From: Drechslerella dactyloides | Taxonomy: Eukaryota > Ascomycota > Orbiliomycetes > Orbiliales > Orbiliaceae | Length of the DNA stretch: 64,000 nucleotides | Direction of reading: 5' to 3' | NCBI GenBank assembly: GCA_020064725.1 | Contig: JAGTWJ010000019.1 | Span: forward strand, 4,340,001-4,404,000 | Part shown: one piece after another, positions 1 through 11,359 of the stretch | Position numbering within the stretch: position 1 is the stretch's first letter | Layout: each line of letters begins with the position of its first letter | Program-made: the position numbers and the translations under genes | Notes under the pieces: generated by a model | The model's database searches: none | Told to the model about the DNA's origin: nothing | The model's input: the letters and a program-made list of their open reading frames with translations, nothing else

Positions 1-3000
1 CATCCAAGTCTCTCCGAAATTCGCTCATTATAGCAGCCCCTGCTTCACCTTCTATTACCTTTCAAACTCGTGGTGAAGGCAACATTACGCCTCTGCTCAA
101 GGAAGCCGTTAGGGATACTTTGCTTCCTGTCCCTACTTCCCCGGCGATGGGCAGCCCTCGCGGCAGCGGCGAATATTCTCGCCGTAGCTTCGATGCCACG
201 AACCGACGAAGCGTGGACTTGTCAAGAAATAATTCAGACACAAACGAGGCCCGTAGCTCGTCTCTTGCTAGTCTTCTAGGCCGCAGATCCAAGTCGCATC
301 GGAAGTCGCCATCGATGTCAGCTCAGCCATCATCACCTTCGAGAGAAGTTTCAGAGAGTTCATACATCAACTCGATGCAACAGAGCGAACCTTCTCTGAC
401 AGAATCCTCTGACGTTGTCCCTATCTCTTCAGAAAGCGAAGGAGAGCTCGCAGCAAGCCAGTTTCTATCCAGAAGCGACGTTTTCCAACGGTCTGTTTTC
501 TCCACTGAAATAGAGCCGTCCACAATCGACAGGGGCAGGTCACCGACGCTTAAGAACAAGGCGGGAACTATCGCCCCTGCTGAAGCACCACCGCTCCATA
601 TTCACCCGCCTTCGCGAACGGGGACAGACATTGGAGTGACAGACCCCAGCATGGTGAAGAAGACCATTTCTTCACCCGGTGAATTGGAGCGGCCTTCGTT
701 GGAACACCGATCCTCCTCTGACAAGCGGTTTTCTCTATCCAGCCCGACCCTCGGCGATGTGTACAAGGTAGGGTCACTTCCAATCCGTGGAGCCCAAGGT
801 ATCGCGGATTGGATGAAGCGCCGATCTAAGCATGTCGCCTCTGGCGGTATGGGATACTTCGGCAAAGTTACGGACATGTGGACCGGAGGCAAGAAGCACT
901 ATGACGACAAGGGTGCTTCACCCGGGGATGCAGCAGCCGGGGACGCCGACGCCGACGATGAAGACGAAGGTGCTCTTTCACCCTCTGAGCGGTTCCGACA
1001 GCGGTTTGCCTTGAGTGAATCTGAAAACCTCCTCGCTGTTTACTTTGGATATTTGTCTCGAGTGCTACCGCTGTACGGCAAGATTTACTTGGGCGACCAG
1101 CACTTCTGCTTCAGGAGTATGGTTCCGGGTACCAAGACAAGGGTGTGTTCATTCTTCGTTTCTAACTATATGTTCTGCAAGCTAACAATGATTCCTCCAT
1201 AGATGATTCTCCCCCTTCGCGACATCGAGAATGTGGATAAGGAACGGGGTTTCAGATTCAGCTACCATGGACTGGTCATCACTATCCGCGGTCATGAGGA
1301 ACTCTTCTTTGAGTTCGCCGGCCTTGAAAATCGAGACGACTGCGGAGCCACACTGACGAGAGCCATCGACGATGCGCGGCACATGCGGGAAAGCCAGCTG
1401 ATAACCCCGAGCCAAAGGGCTAATGCAGAAATCGCAAAGCGTGAACACGACATGCTGCAGGAGGCCAGGCTAGAAGCTGGGCATCTCGAGCACGAAATGA
1501 AGCTCCCTCATTCTACCAATGAGGTTGCCGTCGGTCGAGGCATGGAGGTCCCACCTATCGTTTTTGACGATCCGCACACGTCGTTCCTTCATTTCCAGCC
1601 TCAAGAATCCCTCAAATTCACCTGTTTGACAATCGGCTCCCGTGGCGACGTCCAGCCTTATATTGCTCTTTGCAAGGGCCTTATCAAAGATGGCCATAGC
1701 GCCAGAATTGCGACGCACATCGAATTCAAAGACTGGGTGGAAAGCCATGGAATCGAGTTCAGAGAGGTTGCTGGTGACCCTGCCGAATTGATGAGAATTT
1801 GCGTGGAGAACGGCATGTTTACGATTTCTTTCCTGAAAGAAGCGACGTCGAAGTTCCGGTCTTGGATAGACGAGCTTTTGACCTCAGCATGGGTTGCTTG
1901 TCAAGACTCCGATGTTCTCATCGAAAGCCCTAGTGCAATGGCCGGCATTCATATTGCTGAAGCTTTGAGAATTCCCTACTTCCGGGCGTTTACTATGCCC
2001 TGGACTCGAACCAGAGCGTACCCACACGCATTTGCCGTCCCCGACCACAAGATGGGAGGCGCCTACAACTACTTTTCCTACATCATGTTCGACAACGTCT
2101 TCTGGAAGGCTATTGCTGGTCAAGTCAACAGGTGGCGAAAGAAGGAGCTTCACCTTCAGAGCACCAGCTTGGACAAACTGCAACCGAACAAGGTTCCCTT
2201 CCTCTACAACTTTAGCCCCCACGTTGTTGTTCCTCCGTTGGATTTTAGTGACTGGATCCGCGTTACGGGATACTGGTTCCTGGACGAAAGCCAGCAGAAC
2301 TTCGAACCCCCCCAAGAAATGGTCGAGTTCATGCGGCAAGCGAGGGAAGACATGAAGCCTATTGTCTACATTGGCTTTGGCTCCATTGTTGTTGCTGACC
2401 CTCAGGCACTAACTCGAACAGTCGTCGAGTCTGTTCTGAAGGCTGATGTCAGATGTCTCTTATCGAAAGGATGGTCTGACAGGCTTGGGAAGAAGGATGC
2501 AAGCACTCCGGAAATGCCACTCCCCGACTGCATCTTACCGATCAAAGCTACACCGCATGATTGGCTCTTCAAGCACATCGACGCAGCAGTCCATCACGGC
2601 GGGGCGGGCACGACGGGAGCGAGCTTGCGAGCCGGTTTACCCACCGTCATCAGCCCATTTTTCGGAGACCAGTTCTTCTTTGGCGCCCGGGTTGAGGACC
2701 TTGGTGTTGGCGTTTGCTTGAAAAAATTGAACGTCAAGGCATTGTCCGAGGCTATGTGGCTTGCGACGAACAGTACCCGCATGATCACCAAAGCTAGGAT
2801 GCTAGGTGAAGCGATAAGATCCGTATGTATACCCAGTCTTTCCATTCTGACAGAGCAAAAGCAGCGAGTAGATGTTCTGACAAATCTGCAACAGGAAAAT
2901 GGTGTTGACACGGCGATTCAAGCCATCTACCGAGATCTGGAGTATGCGAAGTCTCTGATCAAGAACCCACAGGTGGAGCATCCCGACGGTTCTGAGGAGT

Positions 3001-3110
3001 CATGGACGTTCGTGACTCGAGACGAAAGCGACGCAGACGTCACGCGAAGAAATTCGACAAAAGATACCAACTCCGAGGGCAGCAGAACGACAGCAACCTC
3101 CCCGGCCTGA
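1..3110 (+). CDS. ATG26: Sterol 3-beta-glucosyltransferase, 5' end cut by window
   Basis: This enzyme transfers glucose from UDP-glucose to membrane sterols such as ergosterol. In some fungi it is also needed for pexophagy. The frame is already open at base 3, so the N-terminus lies outside the window; 991 residues are visible, against roughly 1300-1400 for the family. Introns are 1143-1202 and 2823-2894. In order one sees a Ser-rich region, a GRAM domain (from the SERFRQRF segment, continuing across intron 1 into ILPLRDIENVDKERGF), then the glycosyltransferase fold beginning at the GSRGDVQPY nucleotide-sugar loop and ending with the HHGGAGTTGASLRAG signature and FFGDQFFFG. The second intron is 72 nt and stop-free. 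Removing it gives the conserved IRSENGVDTAI junction. The N-terminal PH/GRAM part is not visible. The family assignment is secure. Confidence 0.95.
2823..2894 (+). other. ATG26: Stop-free 72-nt intron in ATG26
   Basis: The donor is GTATGT and the acceptor is CAACAG. The length is a multiple of three with no in-frame stop, so the reading frame runs straight through. Removal restores the conserved family sequence at the junction. Retention would insert 24 residues. Confidence 0.85.
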
Positions 3111-4410
3111 AAATTGAAAACGAATCTTACAATAATCAGGGCATTATAATCGACGACATCGTAGCTGGGTTAGCGTTTTGTTCATTCGTTAGATCTGGAC
3201 TAGAGCGCAGGGTTTGGTTTCTTCTGTTGCATGCAATTGCATCGTTCCTTCCCTTCGCGTTCACATCTTTCAAGTTCCCTTGATGGTTCTTCTTTGAAAC
3301 CCTTTTTTCTTGCATTCTTTCTTTTGTGTTCTTGTATGCTTTGTACAAAGTGATTACGACGATAGAAGCTGGTTTTTGGCATCGTAATGACTGCGGTTTG
3401 TCTGGGAGGTTACATTGGCGTCAAGTGCATGTGTCCGTCTGCATTACACTCGCTGCTCTGAGGTACCATTCTGCCGTTTGGATTTTTAAAGCGCGACGTT
3501 TCGTTGGTTCATTATCGATCGGTCTCGACGCGGCTCAAGTGAACGCGTCCGTAATCTTAATATTAGAGACAGACATATCATATACGACATTTTGGCTTTT
3601 TTGCATGTGCATCTGGTTGGCATTGATCTTGGAGAACTTCCATTCGCTTGTGAACGTTATCGCTGGGCCATGCATTTACATATATACTTTTATAGAGTTT
3701 TGTTTGCGCAGGTGTGTATTTATACATCCATAGACGCGTAGATTCATGTATACCAGATGCAATTCCTTGTCCAAAATTTGTATAGTTCCTGCACTACCAT
3801 CTCGACGGAAACTTATACGTGCTGCGTGCTGATACGTGATCCTGGCGGCGGATTAGCTAGGTCTGAGATGTTCGCAGGGCGCTGCGCAGCCCGGGTCCCT
3901 TGGCGGGGCGATGCTTCCGGCCGCGTTTGGCGGCTGCAGCCGCAACGTGAACTACAACACACCGTCAAACATCTGCCTCATCACCACAACCCAGCATCTC
4001 GGATCCGCATCCGACGACTCCTATCGACACCTCCGCCTACACGCCCCTTGGTTCCATCTCCAGTGGTTGCTCATTCACTTTTATGGCCCCAGTCCTCGCT
4101 TGCTATGAGTTAGTCCGGCTCTCACCTGCCCTTCCGTGCCCCATCTCATCGTTTCGGCTGTCAGAACCGCGCGACGACGAGATTCCGATAGCGTGATATC
4201 GGGGACGCAGCAGCATATCGCATCCGTACAAATACACGCACACACGCAAGGATTCGCACTCACGCACTCGCCTTCGCTGTCGCAACCACCGCACGGTTAA
4301 ATTCATAACATCCTCCCCAATTCATCGCATCGCGCATCGGAAGCCATTCGTTCGGTCCCACACGTCGAGCGGGCGAGCGGGCGAGCGGCAAAACAACGCA
4401 ATCACAGCCC
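3111..4410. other. Intergenic: ATG26 3' flank and SPT7 5' flank
   Basis: There is no supported gene here. The left part is T-rich 3' flank. The right part is the SPT7 upstream region and ends with three tandem copies of an 8-bp GCGAGCGG-like unit, about 22 bp before the SPT7 start. An open frame at 3326-3733 lacks an ATG start and shows no family features. Confidence 0.7.
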
Positions 4411-7400
4411 ATGTCGTCCTTCTCGTCGTCGACAAATCTCCGGGTCCAGCTACTCCGAGACGAGCGATCCAGGACGCGGACAAACTCGATCGACCCCGCC
4501 GAGACCGAGAAAGAAGACCCGATAGACCCCCTGACGGCGGCATGTCGCGCCCGCTACGCGCGCTTCGAGAAGGCCATCCCGGCCATCTTCCCGAGCCGAC
4601 GGCCATGTTGCGCGACGGACCTGACCGTGCACGAGCTGTTGGGAATCGAAGAACCGAACTATGCCGAGGACGAGCCGTTGACCAACGGTGTGTCGAACAA
4701 GCCTACCCCGGTCGTTAGAGCGCGCAGGGCTGAAGAGGATGACGACTATGACATGGACGACGACGACGACGAGCCGCCGGCGCCTCCGCCACCGCTGCCG
4801 GCTGCAGTCACGAAAGCCAGGTCGCCGATCCCACCTACAATCCAGATATCCTCACCGGACCGTACCAAGTCCCCCTCCGGGAAGGATAGCGCCGCCGTTA
4901 CCCGAGAGAAGCTGGAAGCCGACAAGAAAGCCGCGGAGGATGCCGCCAAGTTGTCGTTTTCGACCATGTTCTATACATTGGAGAGCGACAGAGACGCAAT
5001 GCTGGAGCAGCAGAAGCTCGACGAGTCGGACCGACAAGTCAATGCTGAAGCCAACACACACGGCGCCCCAGGCAAGCTTAGCAATGCGAATTTAGGAGCT
5101 TCCAGCTTGACGCTGAAGCACCTGATAGCGAGAATCGATGCGAAGAGAGAGCGCGTTGCAGTATCGGACATGGAGCTGCGCAACCTGATGTCCGAGGTCA
5201 AGAAAAACCGGTCCAAATGGGCGAGCGAAGACAAGATCGGACAAGAAGAGCTGTACGAGGCGGCAGAGAAGGTTGTGCTTGAGCTACGTGCTCAAACCGA
5301 GCATTCGACGGCGTTTCTGAACCGAGTCAGTAAGCGTGATGCTCCTGACTATTTCAATGGTAAGTTTGTTCCCAGTCGGGGTCATCTGCAAGCATATTAA
5401 TATGTAAGCTAACTATCGCTCTCGCAGTTATCAAACAACCAATGGACCTCGGTACTATGATGAAGAAGCTCAAGCAGCTAGCCTACAAGAGCAAGAAGGA
5501 ATTCATAGAGGACTTGAACCTGATATGGCAGAACTGTCTGCAGTTCAATGCTGATCCGAAGCATTACTTGCGGAAGCATGCAATCGCCATGCAGAAAATG
5601 ACACAGAATCTGATCCCTTTGATCCCCGACATCACAATCCGGGATCGCGCAGAGGTTGAGGCAGAGGAAGCAGGAGCGCACGATCAAGATGCCGACGCTG
5701 AGAGTGACGACGGTAAGAGCTTTCTTCAGGAAGTATCCTTAAGTTTAGGTGTACTAACATAAAGGTGAAGAGCCCATTATGTCCTCTCGGATGAATAGGA
5801 AAGCGCCTGGGACGAGCAAGGCCAAGAAGGGGGCCAAACCAGCGCGAACCGAGAGTACACCTGAAGCAAAACCGCCCATTCTCAATATCCAAGGTATTCC
5901 TAATGGTGCACGGGATAGCCCTGTTCCAGTCCATATGCTAGCAGAGGCCAGCAACTTGTCCCAGAATGGATTTGCAACACCACCTCTGGCGCACACACCT
6001 AGCAATGGCCACATCTCACAGCTTGATTTGGACTCCACGATCGAGAAATACGAAGTAGACGATGATTTGGACCCGGAGTACAAGATTTGGAAGACAATGA
6101 CGAAGAAGTCCAGAGCTAGAGCCGCAGTATGTTACCCCTTTTCTTTGTTGTTGCCCATATAGTACGATACTCATGGGGTCTTTAGAGCGAACGGCATAAA
6201 CTCTTCCGCGGAGATAAAATCCAACCCGACGAGCCCGCGTTGATTCGAGCGCGTGTCAATATGGGGCGGTACATTCGGTCTGAGCTTGCTCATGGAGACA
6301 AGGATGCTGCGAAAGACATCAAAGCCCCCCTTGCCGTAGCCGTTGAGGATCAGGGCGATGATTTCGACGAGATGCTGCCAAACTACTATAAAGTAATGGA
6401 CTGCGTCCCAGAATTACCTTGGAATTTGTCGTGGCTTGGAGACGACGACGAGGATGTGGACAAGTTCCGGGAGAATCTGTGAGTTTGCACTTATATTAGC
6501 TCCAGCCAGGATATTTCTGACAACTTGAAAGGCGACTCGCTCCAAAAGGCATATTCGTACAGCCTCCCGCGGGGCTCGGAAAGGCGATGGATACAAATAT
6601 GAAGGTCATTCAGGACACTCGCAAGATCTGCCATAAGATTGGTGTGATCAAGCAGATGCAAACCCAGACCCAGATTTACAGCAACCAATTCGCCAAATAC
6701 GACCCCAAGGAATTCGTCGAGCAAGAACCTGAGGACTTTTTGGTATCCGACGATGGGCCGATCATGTCCGACGAAGTTTGCAGAGCGGCATTCCAGCGAT
6801 CCATAGGCAAGATATTTTATCATGCTGGGTTTGAGGATTATCAGCCGACGGCCTTGGATCTTGTCACCGACATTGCAACAAATTTCTTTCAGAAGATTGG
6901 GAAAACGGTCATGTTGTACTCGGAGACAGTTCTTCCCACGGGTAGATTTGAACCAGATGTAGGCTTGCAAATGCACCCGAGCTTTGGCTTGCCAATGGAC
7001 ACCAGCTGACGAGTTTTTAGGAAATCATACTCCACACACTCGCCGAAAATGGTCTCGAAATTGACCATTTGGAGAGCTACATCCGAGATGACATCGAGCG
7101 TCTTGGAATCAAGCTTGTACAGCTTCGCGAACGCATGCGTGGACATCTCTCAGATCTTTTGGTACGAAATCTGCTCCTCCTGAACTCATTACTCATTACT
7201 AACTAGCCCATAGCGTCCCGCTTTACAAGATGTCGAGAATCCGGAAGCTGCCGAAGAAGATATGGGTCATTTTATCAACGGCGACTTCACAGACGACATT
7301 GGTGATGACTACTATGGATTCAAAGACCTCGGGTTGGAAAGGGAGTTTGGCATGTCCATATCGTCTGGCCTGATGAGGGTCCTTCAAGGAAGAATTACCA

Positions 7401-7987
7401 GCTCCTTATCAACTCAAAGCGCGAGGTATGTTCCTCCCCTCGCATCCACATCTCGCGAACCCAAACTAATGACTATAGTAGCAACGCGGCCGTCCCCACC
7501 ACCGACTACACGCCAGCGCCGCCCTTTGAGCCACTCTCACGCGAGCTTCTTAAGGATCAGATTGGCCTCGTCCAAAACTTCTTTCTTGCGAAGCTTCACG
7601 CGAATAGCGAGGAGCCACTCGTGGAAGATGAAGATCTTCCTATCAAGCAAAGAGCACCGAAACCAAGGCTGCCACCAAACGTATGTCTTGTCCCCGTTTT
7701 AATACACGCTGATCAGCGAAAGCTAACATTTACCCAAGGGCAAAATTACGACTCCACGAAAGCGACCTGTCTCCGGCCAAGGGGGCAACTCTAAGAAGAA
7801 GAAGCGACCGAACCCCCCTCCACCCGTTGCGACCAAGCCGCCGCCTGCAGGATCTACTGCCATCATTGCGCCAACTGCTACTCCGCCGTTGTCCGAAGAA
7901 AATAACGGCGCAGCTCCAAAGTTCGAGGAGAAGGATATGGATAACACTCCTGGAATGATGAGTCCCGAATCCATCATGGCGGTCTGA
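4411..7987 (+). CDS. SPT7: SAGA complex subunit Spt7 (bromodomain, histone fold)
   Basis: Spt7 is a core architectural subunit of the SAGA transcriptional co-activator. It binds acetylated histones through a bromodomain and pairs with a TAF-like partner through a histone fold. The model has nine exons with introns 5360-5427, 5713-5764, 6127-6185, 6479-6531, 6959-7020, 7162-7213, 7426-7481 (or 7478) and 7681-7738. It encodes 1038 residues and phase is kept throughout. An acidic and proline-rich N-terminal region (DDDYDMDDDDDE) precedes the bromodomain at about 300-390, which is split by intron 1 just before IKQPMDLGTM. A bromo-associated histone fold lies near 709-785 (DEVCRAAFQRSIGKIFYHAG), and the C-terminus is basic and proline-rich (KKKKRPNPPP). 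The start is the first ATG of the open frame. The 3-nt acceptor uncertainty of intron 7 does not change the frame. Confidence 0.93.
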
Positions 7988-8781
7988 TGCGCTGGAATCA
8001 AATGACAGAACTCCAGTTTACCTCCCTTCCCTTTGTCTGTTCTGTTTCGTTCATGGGTTCGGACTCGCATTACTACTGACTTTGATTTCAAGATGTACAA
8101 ATTTGTGTGCCCACCTTGAACATACCAATACAATTTCACTGCTATCCTTACTTCCCCAGCTTTGGTACTATTCTCTCTTTCCCATTACATCCCTTTGTTA
8201 TATTCCCCACTTCTACCTTGCTTCAACTACAAAATGGCTATAGTTACTTCTTTTTTCAGCCCGTCCCTCAAGAATGACTTTCACATCGTTTATTAGCGTA
8301 TTCATTATAACATTTGCGCTGCTTGTTTCACGCTGGTTTTCGAACTGTATGCCGCCAGCATGACACCGCTTAATATTCCTGTCCCATTAGTATGCTCAAT
8401 TGCTCGGTGTTTCTAGCTTGATTGAACCATCTTCTTATATCATAACCTTGGTGGAAAATTGGTGTATCCTCGCTTGTCTTGTTGCTTTTAGTCGTCGCAC
8501 TATCCCCGCATGGTGTTTAATCGGTGATCTTTCACATTGCTTCGTGGCTGTGGTTTTAGGGATTGTTGTTACAAATGTTCATAGACAAGTTGCTTGCTTT
8601 TCCATAACTGCATGTATATCGAGCGGAAGAAGTTGCAACTAATTTGAAACGCCAAAGTAGATACTACTCATGCTCATTCCCGGTCATAATCCGTCAACAT
8701 CGTAAAAAGACGTGCGTCATGAAATGAATCCTGACATAAAGGAGAACATGCATCCATGCAGACGCAGATAGATAGAGCCAA
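7988..8781. other. Intergenic between convergent SPT7 and MFS genes
   Basis: This is T-rich 3' flanking sequence of two convergent genes. I see no conserved reading frame; the open frame at 8400-8642 has no domain or compositional support. Confidence 0.7.
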
Positions 8782-10358
8782 CTAGGCCTCACTCTCAGAA
8801 TCGTGATGTTCAGATTCCTCGTCTCGACTTTTATTCATCCTCTCTTCCTTACTCCTCCCCACCCAGTGCAAAGCCGTAAACATTACCAACAGACTCAAAT
8901 CATACCCGGCCTTCAAACCACCGCTGATCACAAAGCTGACCCAGAGCAGCCCGCCGCCGCCCACCAGTCCCGTCACCAATGGTCCTGCCGACTGACTCAG
9001 GGTCTTTGTCACCGTGACGATCCCCATCACCGCCGTCCGTTCCTTAGGCTTCATTACCGCTGCCAGGAACGCGGACCGCGGCGCCTGGTCCATCGATCCC
9101 AGCAGCGAGCGGACGACTATCAATGCAACCGCCGGGTAGACTGAGGCGAACGCGGGAATTAACGCCAGACAGATCGCAGACGGCAGGTGCGTGAACACCA
9201 TCGTCTTGATCAGACCAATGCGCCGCGCGACGGCCGAGGCGAGCAGGTTCCCCACCGAGCTGACGAGATTGGTCATGAAAAAGAGGGTTCCGAGGGCGCC
9301 TGGTGGGAAGGCGAAGGTGTCGTGGAAGTAGAGGGTGATCAGGCTGGCGGGCATGAGGCCGCTGGCGAATGAGTCCACGCCGAACAGCAGGCAAAGCTTG
9401 ATCAGAATACTGCGGGACTCGCGTGTGATGTGCGGGAGCAGGGCGGTGATTTTCTCGAAGATGGAGGGTTTGCTTTTAGGTGGGGGCAGCGCATGTGCAT
9501 ATGTATCCGCAGTAGGAGAGTCCTGCATCAGGAACGGCTGGGACTCTGTGTGGTCGTCATCGTCGATGTCTTCTGCTTCCACCTTTCGAGCTCGCGCTTC
9601 GTGGTCTTCCTCGCACCTGGCTGAGAGAAAGGACGATATGACGGCATTGGTAGTACCAAGCATAGCATAGCATAGGAAGATGATCTTGTAAGACTGCAGC
9701 GGAGTCCAGCCGCCGTTCTGGAGGGCGGTGACAAGCCATCCGCAGGCAAGATTTCCGAGGGCGCGCGAGAGCGTGCCCGAGATAACGTACCAGGCGAAGA
9801 GGTCGGCGCGGACGTCGGCGGGGACAAGGGAGGCAATAGTGCTCTCCTCGATCGCGCGAAAGGGACCGATTTCACTACCACTATCAGGAACCCATTCTAT
9901 CAGTATTCTGACGAAGTGCATACAGAAGAAATGCACCAAATGTGCGAAGCAGCAACTTCCAACAGAGCTATCGATCGATACCTTGGACTGATGACCCCGA
10001 CTACAGACGTCAAGACCAATAACCAGTAACTGTCTGTAAAAGCGAAGACCACTCCGCTGAATGCGATCAACAGCGCCCCAAACGACAGCATCCGTCGTCT
10101 CCCAATCTTATCCGCAATCAGCGTCAACAGCAAGCTGACGACTACATCGCCGAATAGTGTCAGTGACATGAACAGCCCGATGCCCTTTAGTGTGACATCC
10201 TGCGCCTTGAGGAACAGCGCAAGGATGAGCGTAGTCGCGCCATACGCAAAGAGGCGGATGAACCGCGTCGTCAGCAGCAGCTTGACGTCCCGTGGTGATG
10301 CCCAAAGCGCAGGTACACCGAGCTCGCGGTATATCTGCGAGATCGACGGTATAGCCAT
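8782..10358 (-). CDS. Major facilitator superfamily transporter
   Basis: This is a membrane carrier of the MFS class, probably an H+-coupled exporter or uptake protein; the substrate cannot be read from the sequence. Exon 1 is 10358-9982 and exon 2 is 9880-8782, joined across a 101-nt intron (9881-9981), giving 491 residues. The junction reads ISP-SGSEIGPFRAIEE. About twelve hydrophobic segments are visible. The MFS motif A is seen as ADKIGRRR at residues 82-89, in the loop between helices 2 and 3, and a central hydrophilic acidic loop (DIDDDDH) separates the two six-helix halves. The C-terminal tail is charged and rich in Ser, Glu and His. The gene is divergent from the Ecdysoneless-family gene. 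A multidrug-type exporter is one possibility, but nothing in the sequence proves it. Confidence 0.9.
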
Positions 10359-11359
10359 CGTAGAAGCTGGACCCGAGTGCGACTGTCGCCTTTGTGCACT
10401 ATCCTGCCCGCCTCTCGCCGTCGCGCACGCACTCGTATCCTGAAGCTGAGGCGGACCGATCCAGTCGATAGACGTTACAGATCCGTCGGAGATCTAGCAG
10501 CGGGACGATATATTATCGTCGATATCGATCTTAGCTTAGCTGATGATTATGTGGCATCGTATGCCCAGCCCGCGCCTAGCGTCGTCGAAAAGAGGGGCGC
10601 ATCGCGAGGCACCCAGCGGAGAGCTCGAGCACTGCAAGCAACCAAGCGAACGCCACAACGAGTGAGCGAGTGGGCGAGTGGGTTTGCGGATCCGGTCGTC
10701 GGGATGGAAGCCTGTCGCCGGCAGCGGCAATCTCAATCAACCTGAATCGCAGCCAGCAGTGGGGCCGTCGGGGAGAGCTGCCTGGGATGCGACCTGAGCT
10801 TGGACGAGATCGAGACGCGGGGTGTTTTGCGTTGCCGTGTCGTCCAAGCTCGAAGAGGTAGTCGCAAAAGTAGAAGGAAGTACAGATCGCGAGAAGCACC
10901 CTCGACGTCGCCCAACCTTCCGTCAACATCGACCAGCCGAGGCAGCCAGTACTCCCGAATACTCCCACCGACGTCGAGCCCGTCGAGGCATCCCGGTTTT
11001 CACATTCTCGCAAACGACCGGGCACACGCCCAGGTGACCTACGTTTGCCTGCGCCTCGGTCACAGAGCTGTTTGAGATGGGCGACGTGGGGCCGATGCGA
11101 TAGCGCTCACCAGACCATGCAATCAGGACATGATACATCCCTGACCACGATCCCGCTCCAGACCAGTCTAGGCCGCTTCAGGAGCATCCACCAGCTCGAT
11201 CGCGTTGCTGCTGCTGCTGGGAGCTCGACTTGTATAAATTTGCTCCCGGCAGCGATCGATCCCCGTCACATTTTGTCCAAAACCTTACATTTGACCGCCC
11301 GCCTGCTCGCTATCTGCCACCGGAAACGTTGCTAGTGATCGCTGTCTGCTGGCTGTGCC
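10359..11359. promoter_or_regulatory. Shared upstream region, MFS (-) and ECD-family (+) genes
   Basis: This 1-kb gap lies between two divergent starts, so both promoters must be inside it. A TATAAA sits at 11233-11238, about 127 bp upstream of the plus-strand ATG. Short G-rich direct repeats (GAGCGAGTGGGCGAGTGGG) occur near 10662-10680. No reading frame here resembles a gene. Confidence 0.6.
11233..11238 (+). promoter_or_regulatory. TATA-like element upstream of ECD-family gene
   Basis: TATAAA lies about 127 bp before the ATG at 11360 in a divergent intergenic region. Its distance is plausible for a fungal core promoter with a short leader. The motif alone is weak evidence. Confidence 0.4.
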
